From assembly GCF_001429285.1 (NCBI RefSeq), contig NZ_LMJJ01000040.1, positions 416,281 to 480,280 on the forward strand: DNA of 64,000 bases. Direction: 5' to 3'. Below the pieces are notes generated by a model that saw nothing but the letters and a program-made list of their open reading frames with translations, was not told the origin of the DNA and did not search any database. Positions 25,051 through 33,838 of this stretch are shown in pieces; the first letter of the stretch is position 1, and every line of letters starts with the position of its first letter. The position numbers and the translations under genes are program-made. The DNA comes from Ensifer sp. Root278. Lineage in GTDB: Bacteria > Pseudomonadota > Alphaproteobacteria > Rhizobiales > Rhizobiaceae.

Positions 25051-25067
25051 TTGCGAGGAGCCAGGCA

Positions 25068-25706
25068 ATGTCCGAACACCATCATGGTCACGATCACGAC
25101 CATCATCACCATGACAACCATTTCACCGACATGGAAGCGCGGGTGAAGGCGCTGGAAACGGTGCTGACCGAGAAGGGGCTGATCGATCCGGCGGCGATCG
25201 ACGCGATCGTCGAGACCTATGAGACGAAGATCGGCCCGCGCAACGGTGCCCGCGTGGTGGCCAAGGCCTGGGTCGATCCCGATTTTGCCGAGTGGCTGAA
25301 GCGCGATGCGACCGAAGCGATCGCCAGCCTCGGCTATACCGGCCGGCAGGGCGAGCATATGCGCGCCGTGTTCAATACGGCCGAGACCCATAACCTCGTC
25401 GTCTGCACGCTCTGCTCCTGTTATCCCTGGTCCGTGCTCGGCCTGCCGCCGGTCTGGTACAAGGCGCCGCCCTATCGCTCGCGCGCGGTCATCGATCCGC
25501 GCGGGGTGCTCCAGGAGTTCGGTCTGATCTTGCCGGAGACAACGCGCATCCGCGTCTGGGACTCGACGGCGGAGCTGCGCTATCTGGTGATCCCAGAGCG
25601 TCCGGCCGATACCGACGGTTTCAGCGAGGAGGAACTCGCGGGGCTGGTGACGCGCGATGCCATGATCGGCACGGGGCTCGCGCTTTCCGGGGAGACGCTT
25701 CGATGA
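25068..25706 (+). CDS. nthA: Nitrile hydratase alpha subunit, cobalt type
   Basis: A 212-residue alpha subunit of nitrile hydratase, which hydrates nitriles to amides in the cytoplasm. The metal site VCTLCSC is at residues 112-118 (Cys113, Cys116, Ser117, Cys118); Thr rather than Ser at 114 marks the cobalt class. Unusually, residues 4-18 are almost only His, Asp and Asn ([15 protein letters not shown]), a possible metal-collecting tail. The start at 25068 has GAGGAG upstream; an in-frame ATG at 24963 lies in the repeated leader and is less likely. nthB overlaps by 4 bp. Confidence 0.96.
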   Translation: MSEHHHGHDHDHHHHDNHFTDMEARVKALETVLTEKGLIDPAAIDAIVETYETKIGPRNGARVVAKAWVDPDFAEWLKRDATEAIASLGYTGRQGEHMRAVFNTAETHNLVVCTLCSCYPWSVLGLPPVWYKAPPYRSRAVIDPRGVLQEFGLILPETTRIRVWDSTAELRYLVIPERPADTDGFSEEELAGLVTRDAMIGTGLALSGETLR

Positions 25707-26362
25707 ACGGTCCGCACGATCTCGGCGGCGCGCACGGCCTCGGCCCCGTGGCGCCGGAAAAGGACGAGCCCTATTTCCACGGCGAATGGGAGAAGCGGGC
25801 GCTCGGCGTCACGCTCTCCTGCGGCGCCTTCGGCGCCTGGACGATCGACGAAAGCCGGCATGCGCGCGAAAGCCTGCCGCCGGCGACCTATCTTTCGGCG
25901 AGCTATTACGAGATCTGGACCCGCGCGCTGGAGACCCTGCTCAAACGCCATGGTTTTGTAAGTCAGGCCGAGCTCGATGGCGGCCACAGGCTGGAGCCGT
26001 GTGCGAGCCCGAAGCGGGTGCTGAAGGCCGACATGGTGGCCGGCGTGCTGGCGAAGGGCGCGCCTTGCGACCGCCCGGCGGAAGGATTGCCGCGCTTTGC
26101 TGCCGGCGACCCGGTGAAGACGAAGAATTTCAATCCGGAGACCCACACGCGGCTGCCGCGCTACGCTCGCGCCAAGCTCGGCCGGGTAGAGGCGGTGCAG
26201 GGCTTCTTCGTCTTTCCTGACGATAACGCCCATGGCCGCGGCGAAAATCCGCAATGGGTGTATACGGTCGTCTTCGATGGGCCCGAGATTTGGGGCGAGG
26301 GCGCCGATCCGACGCTGACGGTCTCGATCGATGCCTGGGAGAGCTACCTTGAACACGTGTAA
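25703..26362 (+). CDS. nthB: Nitrile hydratase beta subunit
   Basis: A 219-residue beta subunit that pairs with NthA. The N-terminus [16 protein letters not shown] is family-typical. It continues with the helical region and the SH3-like C-terminal barrel that closes the active site ([23 protein letters not shown] and [14 protein letters not shown]). Conserved arginines around HTRLPRYAR contact the oxidised cysteines of the alpha subunit. Its ATG overlaps the nthA stop, and the accessory gene overlaps its own end, so three products are made from one message. Confidence 0.96.
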   Translation: MNGPHDLGGAHGLGPVAPEKDEPYFHGEWEKRALGVTLSCGAFGAWTIDESRHARESLPPATYLSASYYEIWTRALETLLKRHGFVSQAELDGGHRLEPCASPKRVLKADMVAGVLAKGAPCDRPAEGLPRFAAGDPVKTKNFNPETHTRLPRYARAKLGRVEAVQGFFVFPDDNAHGRGENPQWVYTVVFDGPEIWGEGADPTLTVSIDAWESYLEHV

Positions 26363-26723
26363 GGTGACATCGCCGCTCATTGCCTCGGCCGAACTGCCGA
26401 AATCGCCGGAGGGCGATCCTGTCTTTGCCGAGCCCTGGCAGGCGAACGCCTTCGCCATGACCGTACGCCTGCATGAAAAGGGCGTGTTCTCCTGGCCGGA
26501 ATGGGCCGAGGCGCTTTCGGCCGAGCTCTACAAGCCTGGTCGCAAGGCGGATGCCAGCGACTACTACGATTGCTGGGTAGCCGCGCTCTCGCGCCTCGTC
26601 ACCGAGCTCTCGATCGCGTCTGGCCGTGAGTTGGAGCACCTGACGCAGAGCTGGCAGCGGGCGGCGGAAGCGACGCCGCACGGGCACCCGATCGTGCTCG
26701 CCAACGACCCTGAGCGGCCCTGA
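26349..26723 (+). CDS. Nitrile hydratase accessory protein (cobalt insertion/activator)
   Basis: A protein of about 124 residues similar to the beta-subunit N-terminal half (PVFAEPWQANAFAMTVRLHEKGVFSWPEWAEAL). Such proteins act as self-subunit-swapping chaperones that deliver Co to the alpha subunit. The start is uncertain: TTG at 26349 has GGGAGAG at a good distance, while ATG at 26331 and GTG at 26364 remain possible. It overlaps the nthB end and completes the alpha-beta-activator order usual for cobalt enzymes. No amidase gene lies next to it, so the amide product is handled elsewhere. Confidence 0.88.
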   Translation: MNTCKVTSPLIASAELPKSPEGDPVFAEPWQANAFAMTVRLHEKGVFSWPEWAEALSAELYKPGRKADASDYYDCWVAALSRLVTELSIASGRELEHLTQSWQRAAEATPHGHPIVLANDPERP

Positions 26724-26815
26724 TTTCGAAGGCTCCGATCGGCAGGATTTTCGCAAGTTGATCGCAGACGGTTTTTCACGTAGAGGCTGCTAATCTAAAC
26801 GATCTGGAGCTTGCC

Positions 26816-27859
26816 GTGGGCGAAACGCGATATCCTTTTTCCTCCATGGAGGCGGCGGCGGAGATGTTCAAAAGAACGCCGCTCGAACGCCTCAGCACAT
26901 GGTTGGAAACCAAAAGGATGGCCCGGCGGGAGAGAAAAAAGAGACGCCGGCACGCGTTGACGTGCCTGAACGCGCGCGGGCCGGCGACCTTGTCGCCCGA
27001 CGATATCCCGTTGATGTTCATCACCCACAACGACCTCAAGCTGATGCCGTCGTTCCTGGCGCATTACCGCAAGCTCGGGGTGACACGCTTCATCTGCATC
27101 GACGACGTCTCATCCGACGGCACGCGCGAATATCTGGTGGCACAACCGGACGTCGACGTCTGGTCGTCCATCGTCCGCTTCAAGGAGGCGCGGCGCGGGC
27201 GCGAATGGCGAGAAACGCTGTTCGAGCGCTATGGCACCGGCCGATGGTACGTCAATGTCGATTCCGACGAGTATCTCGTCTACGATGGCTATGAGGAACG
27301 CGGACTGAAGTGGCTCATTCCGGCGCTGGAGCGCATGGGCGCCCGCCGCATGCTCGCCCCCATGCTCGACATGTATCCGGTCGATCTCGAGCGCGCCGAC
27401 GTTGAAAAGCTGGAGCAACAGGCCCCCTGGGAGATTGCCGATCATTTCGATGCCACCGGCTACGCCATGCATGCGATGAAGCGGGCCTTCAGCGTCAAGG
27501 GCGGACCGCGCTATCGCAAGTTCGGAACCGACCTGGAGATGGTCAAGTATCCGGTGCTGTTCTGGGACGGCGAGTGCTGTTTCGGGCCCAGCATCCATCA
27601 GCCCTTGCCCTATGACCGGAATTTTCCGGCCGCCATGGGCGTGCTGCTGCATTTCAAGTTCTTTGCCGATTACGCCGAGGTCGTCGATGCGGCCGCGGCA
27701 GGCGGGCAGTATTTCGATGCCTCCGCCGTCTATGTGAAGATCAAGGAGAACATCGCAAACGCCGGCGGTCTGCAATTGACGTCGGATGTTTCGGTGCGCT
27801 TCACCGGATCGAGGCAATTACTGGATCTCGGATTTATAACGCGGCTTGAGCGCGCCTGA
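26816..27859 (+). CDS. Glycosyltransferase family 2-like protein (DUF23-like)
   Basis: A 347-residue putative glycosyltransferase of the family 2/family 92-like type. After a basic N-terminal stretch (RMARRERKKRRRHA at residues 35-48) comes the nucleotide-sugar fold: IPLMFITHNDLKLMPSFLAHY, then ICIDDVSSDGT near 93-103, and the metal site VDSDE at 148-152. It starts with GTG at 26816 after a GGAG; an internal ATG at 26846 is possible. A second glycosyltransferase follows 30 bp on, so both probably modify the same surface glycan. Acceptor and sugar unknown. Confidence 0.82.
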   Translation: MGETRYPFSSMEAAAEMFKRTPLERLSTWLETKRMARRERKKRRRHALTCLNARGPATLSPDDIPLMFITHNDLKLMPSFLAHYRKLGVTRFICIDDVSSDGTREYLVAQPDVDVWSSIVRFKEARRGREWRETLFERYGTGRWYVNVDSDEYLVYDGYEERGLKWLIPALERMGARRMLAPMLDMYPVDLERADVEKLEQQAPWEIADHFDATGYAMHAMKRAFSVKGGPRYRKFGTDLEMVKYPVLFWDGECCFGPSIHQPLPYDRNFPAAMGVLLHFKFFADYAEVVDAAAAGGQYFDASAVYVKIKENIANAGGLQLTSDVSVRFTGSRQLLDLGFITRLERA

Positions 27860-27889
27860 AGCGCGGCTCGGCGAATGTCTGGAGTGAGA

Positions 27890-28735
27890 ATGGAGAAGGC
27901 GAAACTCGTCGTTCTGTTTCCGGTCTTCAATGGTGCGAAGACCCTGGAAAAGTGCCTGCAGTGCATCGCGGATCAGGGTTTCAGGGATTTTCGCGCCATC
28001 ATCGTCGAGAACAGGTCGACCGATGGTTCGCTGGAGATCGCCAAAGCCTTCGCGGCGAAGGATCCTCGCTTCGAAGTACTCGAGAACGAAGTGCACCTCA
28101 AGGCTGACGAGAACTTCCTCAAGTGCTTCCACCTCGGCACCGAACTCGGCGAGTATTTCTGCCTCAGGGCCTGCGACGACTTTTCGACGCTCGACTACCT
28201 GTCGCGCCTCGTCGCCGCCCTGGACGCGGATAAGACCAAGCTGCTCGGGGTTTCGGACGTCAGGCGCATCAACAACGGCAAGGGACGCCTTGCCAGCCCC
28301 AACCGCGACGTCTTCAATTTTGCCCAGCGCGTGCGCGACGGTAACATCCCGCGCAATCTGAGCTATCCGTCCGAATGGGTCTACGGCATCTATCGGTCGC
28401 AAGGCAGCCTGGAGATCCTGCTCCGGCGCTATGCGGAGTTCAGCTATCCCTGGACCGGCGCCTCCTACATCGTCACGGAGTTCGTGGTGCGCGATCTCGT
28501 CGCCTATGTTGAGGGGCCCGAGTTCCATTTCATCGAGGGTTCGGGATCGGTTCAGCGCTATGGCGCAAAGACCTTCCGGGAAAAGTTCTCGCAGCGCTGG
28601 GACTATACGGTCGGCTGCTATCGGCTGAAGGACAAGCTGCCGCCGATGTCGCCGTGGACAAAGTTCCTGCTGTTCCGGATGTTCTGGAACGACGCGCGTC
28701 GCAAGACCCGCTACAAGCTCCTCGGCTTTTTCTGA
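27890..28735 (+). CDS. Glycosyltransferase family 2
   Basis: A 281-residue GT-A fold glycosyltransferase. The opening strand LVVLFPVFNGAKTLEKCL and the ENRSTDGS loop (40-47) bind the nucleotide sugar; the metal-binding acidic pair is Asp96/Asp97 in RACDDF. A basic and aromatic C-terminus (FRMFWNDARRKTRYK) may contact membrane lipid. The ATG at 27890 has GGAGTGAG upstream and is preferred to 27875. It is co-transcribed with the preceding glycosyltransferase. No polymer-export genes are near, so the pathway cannot be named. Confidence 0.9.
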   Translation: MEKAKLVVLFPVFNGAKTLEKCLQCIADQGFRDFRAIIVENRSTDGSLEIAKAFAAKDPRFEVLENEVHLKADENFLKCFHLGTELGEYFCLRACDDFSTLDYLSRLVAALDADKTKLLGVSDVRRINNGKGRLASPNRDVFNFAQRVRDGNIPRNLSYPSEWVYGIYRSQGSLEILLRRYAEFSYPWTGASYIVTEFVVRDLVAYVEGPEFHFIEGSGSVQRYGAKTFREKFSQRWDYTVGCYRLKDKLPPMSPWTKFLLFRMFWNDARRKTRYKLLGFF

Positions 28736-28772
28736 TTGGGCGGACACGCGCCGGAGAGGGCGCGCCGCGATC

Positions 28773-29606
28773 TCAACTTCCCTTCGCCTCGCTCTTGTCG
28801 AACTGGCGGTAGCACTCGTCGGCCACCTGCTGCAGCAGGCTGCGCGGCACCTCGCCGGTGACGGCGTAGCCGATCGGGCCGTCGATCCAGTAGAAGGTCT
28901 CGACGCCGTCGACGCTGTCGATACGGAAACTGGTCTCGCGGTTGTCGTCGTTCCGGCCGAGAAGCACGGTGAGCCTGCGTCCGGTGCCGTCCTCATACAT
29001 GAACATCGCACCCGCCTTGCCATTGACCGGCAGCAACCGGCCGCCGACCAGCGAGAAGCCGAGCGAGGAGAGATCGGGGATCGACAGCGGATGTTCGAGG
29101 CGTTTTCCGAGCCAGGTGGCGAGATGGCTCTGCTCGTCGGCGCCCACTTCGACGGCGTGGCGCACTTCGCTGGCATAGACCAGGAAGGCTGATTGCGCCT
29201 GCCGCGGCAAGCTGTCGGCGGTCTCGATCGATTGGTTGCCGCCATCGGCAGAAATCAGAGATGGCGCGTAGAGGCCGGTCAGCGCGCCCGCGGCAAACAG
29301 GGCGAGACCGGCGGCGATGGCGCGCAGACGGCCGGTGGCGGATCGCTTGCCCTTGTCCGGGTCCGATTGCGGAAGATCGTTGCGGCTTTTCGATAGCAGG
29401 GCGCGGTCGTTTGTGTCGCTGTGGGCGTAGCCGGCGAAGAGCGCACGAAGGTCCACCGCCTGCGCCTGCCATTGCCGGACTTCTTCGGCGCGGGCGGGGT
29501 TGCTCTCCAGCCATTGCTCGATCCGTTCGCGTTCCCGTGGGGTCACGAAACCGTCGACATAGGCGTGCAGGTCGTCTTCGGAGACGGTGTTGAGATCTTC
29601 CGTCAT
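28773..29606 (-). CDS. Anti-sigma factor, membrane-anchored
   Basis: A 277-residue anti-sigma factor. The N-terminal domain begins with SEDDLHAYVDGFVTPRERERIEQWL, the zinc-less ASD-like helical unit that holds the sigma factor. One membrane helix is near residues 93-115 (AIAAGLALFAAGALTGL). The rest is a periplasmic sensor domain of about 160 residues. The start overlaps the sigma factor stop by ATGA. Together with the ECF sigma gene and the COG4315 gene it forms a stress-response operon. The stimulus is not evident. Confidence 0.92.
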   Translation of the reverse strand: MTEDLNTVSEDDLHAYVDGFVTPRERERIEQWLESNPARAEEVRQWQAQAVDLRALFAGYAHSDTNDRALLSKSRNDLPQSDPDKGKRSATGRLRAIAAGLALFAAGALTGLYAPSLISADGGNQSIETADSLPRQAQSAFLVYASEVRHAVEVGADEQSHLATWLGKRLEHPLSIPDLSSLGFSLVGGRLLPVNGKAGAMFMYEDGTGRRLTVLLGRNDDNRETSFRIDSVDGVETFYWIDGPIGYAVTGEVPRSLLQQVADECYRQFDKSEAKGS

Positions 29607-30157
29607 TTCGGTCTCCGCATGCTGATCACATTGTCGTCCTTCATGGCTTCGGCAAGCTGGCGCCGGGCGCGTGAGAGCCGCGACATCACGGTGCCGATTG
29701 GAATGGCCATCATCTCGGCCACGTCCTGGTAGCGGTATCCCTCGATCACCACGAGCATCAGCACCGAGCGGTTTTCCGAGGAAAGGCCGTTCAGCGCCCG
29801 TTCGAGCTTGGAGCGTTCGAGCGGGTCGCTTTCGCGGTTCTCCGCCTCGAGCCCCAGATCCTCCTCCAGCGCCACCTGCGGGTGCATGGAGAGGTAGCGG
29901 TGCCGGTTGCGGCCGAGATTGGTCATGATGGTGAAGGCCCAGGCGCGCAGGTTGACGCCGCGCCATTGCGCGCGGCGCGAAAGCACCTTCTCCACGCAAT
30001 CCTGCAACAGGTCCTCGCCATCCGGATCCGAGCGCACGAGGCTGCGGGCATAGCGCCTCAGCGCCGGCACCAGCGCCAGCACGTCCTCTTCGAACCGGTC
30101 GGATGCGGGGTTTTCGGCCCCCGCATCCGCATTGCCGCCATTACGGCTTTGCGACAT
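29603..30157 (-). CDS. ECF (extracytoplasmic function) sigma factor
   Basis: A 184-residue sigma-70-family factor. Region 2 spans residues 24-95 (DVLALVPALRRYARSL... DLLQDCVEKVL ... AWAFTIMTNLGRNRHR); region 4 spans 125-175, with the DNA-reading helix YQDVAEMMAIPIGTVMSRLSR. Length and gene order, with a membrane anti-sigma gene overlapping downstream, are typical of rhizobial RpoE-type units. Its 5' end overlaps the COG4315 gene by 17 bp, so all three are one transcript. A GGGAATAAA..GTCTC promoter at 30612 is probably its own target. Confidence 0.95.
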   Translation of the reverse strand: MSQSRNGGNADAGAENPASDRFEEDVLALVPALRRYARSLVRSDPDGEDLLQDCVEKVLSRRAQWRGVNLRAWAFTIMTNLGRNRHRYLSMHPQVALEEDLGLEAENRESDPLERSKLERALNGLSSENRSVLMLVVIEGYRYQDVAEMMAIPIGTVMSRLSRARRQLAEAMKDDNVISMRRPK

Positions 30158-30515
30158 CCCATTCGCCCTTCACGCCATCACCGGTAATGTCACCCATCTT
30201 CTTGTCCTTGACGAAGAAATAGAGCGGCATGCCGTCCTTGGCCCACTGTTTCTTGCCGTCCTTGCGCTCGACCAGCGTATAGGCGCCTTCGGCCTTGGCG
30301 CTGGCTTCCGCCAGGAAGGGCGGCCAGTTCTTGGCGCAATTGTCGTAGCAGCTGGACACGCCGCCATGGTCGTCCTTGTAGGTATAGAGCGTCATACCGT
30401 TTTCCCCGGCCAGTACCTTGCCTTTGGCCGATTCGACTTCCTTGACCGGCGGCGCGGCGAAGGCCGTGACGCTGGCGGCAAGGAGCATGGCGATCGTCAA
30501 TGGAAACGTTCTCAT
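30141..30515 (-). CDS. COG4315 periplasmic repeat protein
   Basis: A 124-residue exported protein. After a signal peptide (LTIAMLLAASVTAFA) come two copies of the COG4315/secreted-repeat motif: NGMTLYTYKDDHGGVSSCYDNCAKNWPPF and KDGMPLYFF with a shorter tail. The CYDNCAKNWPP box with its Cys pair is diagnostic. The function is unknown, but such genes often sit in ECF regulons, as here where it leads the operon and overlaps the sigma gene. Probably a stress-inducible periplasmic protein. Confidence 0.92.
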   Translation of the reverse strand: MRTFPLTIAMLLAASVTAFAAPPVKEVESAKGKVLAGENGMTLYTYKDDHGGVSSCYDNCAKNWPPFLAEASAKAEGAYTLVERKDGKKQWAKDGMPLYFFVKDKKMGDITGDGVKGEWDVAKP

Positions 30516-30611
30516 GGCAATTGTCCTTCCTCAAGATGATTTTCCTATCCGGAAACGGGCGGATGCCTCCTCGTCCCGTTCCGCAAGAGCCGCATGCTTG
30601 CAGATCCAACC

Positions 30612-30642
30612 GTGAGACACGGTGCGCGGGGGATTTATTCCC
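30612..30642 (-). promoter_or_regulatory. Putative ECF-type promoter of the sigma operon
   Basis: On the minus strand GGGAATAAA (30642-30634) is followed, 17 bases after GGAATA, by GTCTC (30618-30614). GGAATA with a GTC-containing -10 fits autoregulated ECF promoters. It lies about 100 bp before the COG4315 start. Confidence 0.6.
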
Positions 30643-30704
30643 GGAAAACTGGTGGCTGTTTCGGTTCCGCCATTTCGCTGCCGGAACCGAAGCAAACGGA
30701 GCGA

Positions 30705-30735
30705 CCGGCCGCGCGATCGGCAATCGCGCGGCCGG
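30705..30735 (-). terminator. Strong hairpin downstream of the quinone oxidoreductase gene
   Basis: A perfect 13-bp stem CCGGCCGCGCGAT/ATCGCGCGGCCGG with a 5-base loop, 36 bp past the stop of the gene at 30772. It has no clear T-run. A second 9-bp stem TCGGTTCCG/CGGAACCGA follows at 30661-30690. Together they separate this gene from the ECF operon. Confidence 0.65.
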
Positions 30736-30771
30736 CAAAAGGACGGTGATTTGCTGGAAGCAGCCCGCTGT

Positions 30772-31755
30772 TCAGGGCAGCAGAACCACGGACCCGGTCG
30801 TGCGACGGGCCTCCAGGTCCTCATGCGCCTTGCGCGCTTCAGACAGCGGATAGGTGGTGATGGCGGAGGCGCGAACGATCCCTGCCTCAATCGCGCCAAA
30901 CAGGTCTCGCGCCGCCGTCTCGTATTCCCTTCGGTCCGCGGTGTAGTGCGCGATCGAGGGGCGGGTAACATGGAGCGAGCCCTTGGCCGCAAGTAAGGAG
31001 ACGTCAAGCGGCGGCACCGGGCCGGAGGAGGCGCCGAACGAAACCAGCGTGCCGCGCGGGCGCAGGCAATCGAGCGATTTGGCGAAGGTTTCGGCGCCGA
31101 CGGAATCATAGACGACATCGACGCCCATGCCGCCGGTGATCTCGGCGACACGCGCCTCAAAATCCTCCTCGGTATAGAGGATCACATGATCGCAGCCGTT
31201 GGCGCGGGCGATCTCGGCCTTTTCGGCGGAGCTGACCGTGCCGATGGTGGTCGCGCCCAGGTGCTTCAGCCATTGACAGGCGATCGAGCCGACGCCGCCA
31301 GCCGCCGCATGGAACAGCACCGTGTCGCCGCGTTTGACCGGAAAACAGCGGCGGATGAGATACTCGACGGTCAGCCCCTTGAAGACGAGTGCTGCGACCT
31401 CAAGGCTGTCGAACTCGTCGGGCAGCGCCAGCGCCCGTGCTGCGGGCAAGTCGCGGTGGGTAGCATAGGCACCGGGCGGGCCGCCGACATAGGCGATGCG
31501 TTGGCCGACAGCAAAGCCCGCCACCCCTTCGCCAAGTGCCGTGACGACGCCGACGCCTTCGACGCCGAGGCCGCTAGGCAGCGGGAGGGGGGCGGTGCCG
31601 CGGCGATGATAGATGTCGATGTAATTGACGCCGATCGCGAGGTGGCGAATCTGGATCTCGCCGGGCGCGGGGTCGGCCAGTGGCTCGGCTTTGAAAGCGA
31701 GCACCTCTGGCGCGCCAAATTCGGAAAATCGGAAGACTTCATTCTCGATCGCCAT
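30772..31755 (-). CDS. NADPH:quinone oxidoreductase, zeta-crystallin type
   Basis: A 327-residue zinc-independent medium-chain reductase, Qor-like. It starts with the GroES-like domain (GVNYIDIYHRRG) and contains the NADPH loop AAAGGVGSIACQWLKHLGA near residues 148-166, followed by the family's VVYDSVGAETF. Activity is one-electron reduction of quinones or reduction of enals. GGAGAGAG precedes the ATG at 31755. It is divergent from a frameshifted LysR gene with a gap of 96 bp, so its normal control may be lost. Confidence 0.93.
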   Translation of the reverse strand: MAIENEVFRFSEFGAPEVLAFKAEPLADPAPGEIQIRHLAIGVNYIDIYHRRGTAPLPLPSGLGVEGVGVVTALGEGVAGFAVGQRIAYVGGPPGAYATHRDLPAARALALPDEFDSLEVAALVFKGLTVEYLIRRCFPVKRGDTVLFHAAAGGVGSIACQWLKHLGATTIGTVSSAEKAEIARANGCDHVILYTEEDFEARVAEITGGMGVDVVYDSVGAETFAKSLDCLRPRGTLVSFGASSGPVPPLDVSLLAAKGSLHVTRPSIAHYTADRREYETAARDLFGAIEAGIVRASAITTYPLSEARKAHEDLEARRTTGSVVLLP

Positions 31756-31851
31756 GCTGCTCTCTCCAAGGGATTTCGCGGAATCTGCTTGATTTTTCAG
31801 CGTCGGTCGAGAAACCTTTGTGCAATCCGATTTTCCAAAAATGGAAAGCAA

Positions 31852-32731
31852 ATGGACTGGAATGATCTGAAGTTCTTTCTGGCCGTCGCCAATGCGCGGT
31901 CGTTGAGTGCCGCGTCGGCCAGGCTCGGTGTGAGCGCGTCGACCGTGTCGCGCCGGATCGAGGCACTGGAAGCGGCGTTGCAGGTCAAGCTTTTCCGGCC
32001 CCATCGCGACGGTTATGACCTGACGCCCGCCGGCGAAGACTTGGTGGCGCCGGCTGAGCGCGCCGAGGCGCAGATGCGCGTCTTCGAGCGCACGGCGCGC
32101 GAGAAGGACAGCGATCTCGCCGGGCCGGTCCGTATCGACGTGCCGGAACTGCTCGGGCAGGAGGTGCTGTTGCCCGGGCTGGCGGGGCTCCTGCAAAGCC
32201 ATCCGGAGATCCGCCTTGAGATGCATTCGAGCGTCCGGCCGGTGCGGCTGATCGGTGAGGAGGCGGATATCGTGCTGCGCCTCGTCCGGCCGCAGCAGGG
32301 CAATTATCGTCAGCGCAAGATCGGCTCTCTCGCCTTCGGCCTCTATGCAGCACCCAGCTACCTTGAACGCCACGGTACGTACGCCGGCTGACCTCTACCG
32401 CCACCGGGTGATCGGCTGGAGCGAGGAGTTGAGTTACCTGATCATGGTGGCCTGGGTCGAAACGCTCTGCCCCGGTCTCCAGCCGTCGATGCGTCTCACC
32501 TCCCTCGGTGCGCAGATGGCGGCGGTGAAAAACGGGCTCGGGCTCGCCGTGTTGCCTGCCTTTGCGGTCCAGTCGGCAGGGTTCGTGCCTCTGCTGCCGG
32601 AGGTGCCGCCCTTGGCCCCGGATCTCTGGATGCTGGTCCATGAACAGGCGGCGGAACTGCCGCGGGTGCAACTGGTCAAGGAGGCGGTCATCACGGCGCT
32701 GGCGCGCTTCAAGGTGCGGTCGGGCGTGTAG
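31852..32731 (+). pseudogene. LysR-family regulator broken by a frameshift
   Basis: The first 179 codons (MDWNDLKFFLAVANARSLSA..) give the helix-turn-helix and the first half of the effector domain. The frame then ends at TGA 32389-32391. The rest continues in another frame from about 32375 to 32731, with the intact LysR C-terminus (GLGLAVLPAFAVQ..). The break lies at TACGTACG near 32375-32384; removing one TACG restores a single frame. It was probably the regulator of the quinone oxidoreductase gene opposite. A true mutation and a sequencing error cannot be told apart here. Confidence 0.88.
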
Positions 32732-32743
32732 ATGCCAAGCGGC

Positions 32744-33838
32744 TCAAGCCCGGTCGGCGACGAAGCGGGCGAGGGCTGGACCGATCATGGTGATGATCAG
32801 AAGGCGGGCGGTCTGCAGCGCCATGACGAAGGAAAGATCGACATTGCTCGATGCGGCAATGACCGCGATCGAATCGAGCCCGCCGGGGCTGGTGGCGAGA
32901 TAGGCGGTCAGCGGATCGATGCCGACGACCTTGATCAGGAGCACCGCGAGCAGACCCGAGAAGGAGATCAGCACGATAATCGAGATGACCGTCGGCACCA
33001 GCGCGCGGCGCGCGTGGATGAGGATCTGGCGGGTGAAGCCAAGGCCGATGTTCCAGCCGAGAGCCGCAAAACAGAGCGCCAGCAGCCATTGCGGCAGCAC
33101 GGTGGTCATGACGCCGCTGACGTTGAGCACGGCGCCGACGAGGAAGGGCAGCAGGAAGGCGCCGGCCGGCACGCGCAGGAAGCGGCCGGCAAGGGCGGCG
33201 CCGAGCCCGACGGCCATGGTCTCGAGGAAGAGCAAGCCGTCGATCGGCGCGAACCAGTGCGTGGTCTGCTCGGCTTCAGCCCCGGTGACCCACATATGCG
33301 CCACGACCGTTGCGGTGCTGGCGACGAAGATCACGCGCAGATATTGCATGAAGGCGACGAGGCGGGCGTCGGCGCCGTAGGCATCGGCCATCAAGAGCAT
33401 GGTCGAGGCGGCACCGGCCGACGAGCCCCAGATCGCCGTCGTGCCCGGCAGGATGCGCATGCGGGTGATCACCCAGCCGCAGAGCGTGCTGACGGCGATG
33501 ACCGAGAGGATGACGGCGAGGAACAGCGGCCAGTTGCCGGAGAAGGTCACGAGCATGCCCGGCGTCATAGCGCCGGCGATCATCATCGCCAGGATGAACT
33601 GCACGCAGAAGAAGAGCTGCCGCGGCAGCCGGATCGTGCCGCCGTTCATGCCGACGAGAACGGCGCCGAGCATCGGGCCCATCAACAGCCCGGCCGGAAG
33701 GCCGATGAATTCGAAGAACGAGGCGAGCACAATGGAGATTGCCGAGAGCAGGCACCATTGCAGCCACGGGGCCAGCCGTCCGATGCCGACCTTTTCCGGA
33801 GAGGACGCGGCTTTGGGCTTGTCGGTCGTCACGGGCAT
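32744..33838 (-). CDS. AbrB-family membrane permease
   Basis: A 364-residue integral membrane protein with ten or more helices, of the AbrB (formerly ammonia monooxygenase-like) family. Two homologous halves each carry the Gly-rich LPAGLLMGPMLGAVL / VPAGAFLLPFLVGAVL motif. Some members are linked to aldehyde or aromatic-compound tolerance and drug efflux, but transport substrates are unproven. It converges on the broken LysR gene with 12 bp between. A short cytoplasmic N-terminal tail precedes the first helix. Stand-alone transcription unit. Confidence 0.9.
   Translation of the reverse strand: MPVTTDKPKAASSPEKVGIGRLAPWLQWCLLSAISIVLASFFEFIGLPAGLLMGPMLGAVLVGMNGGTIRLPRQLFFCVQFILAMMIAGAMTPGMLVTFSGNWPLFLAVILSVIAVSTLCGWVITRMRILPGTTAIWGSSAGAASTMLLMADAYGADARLVAFMQYLRVIFVASTATVVAHMWVTGAEAEQTTHWFAPIDGLLFLETMAVGLGAALAGRFLRVPAGAFLLPFLVGAVLNVSGVMTTVLPQWLLALCFAALGWNIGLGFTRQILIHARRALVPTVISIIVLISFSGLLAVLLIKVVGIDPLTAYLATSPGGLDSIAVIAASSNVDLSFVMALQTARLLIITMIGPALARFVADRA

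Noticed and set aside
24963-25067. Extended N-terminus for nitrile hydratase alpha (35 extra residues)
   Set aside because: The extension lies in the duplicated leader. Differences between the two repeat copies in this stretch (four) all change amino acids, and a good ribosome site precedes the internal ATG at 25068.
25068-28735. Nitrile hydratase and glycosyltransferases as one biosynthetic cluster
   Set aside because: A 92-bp gap with its own likely start signals separates them, and no shared pathway is known. Treated as two units.
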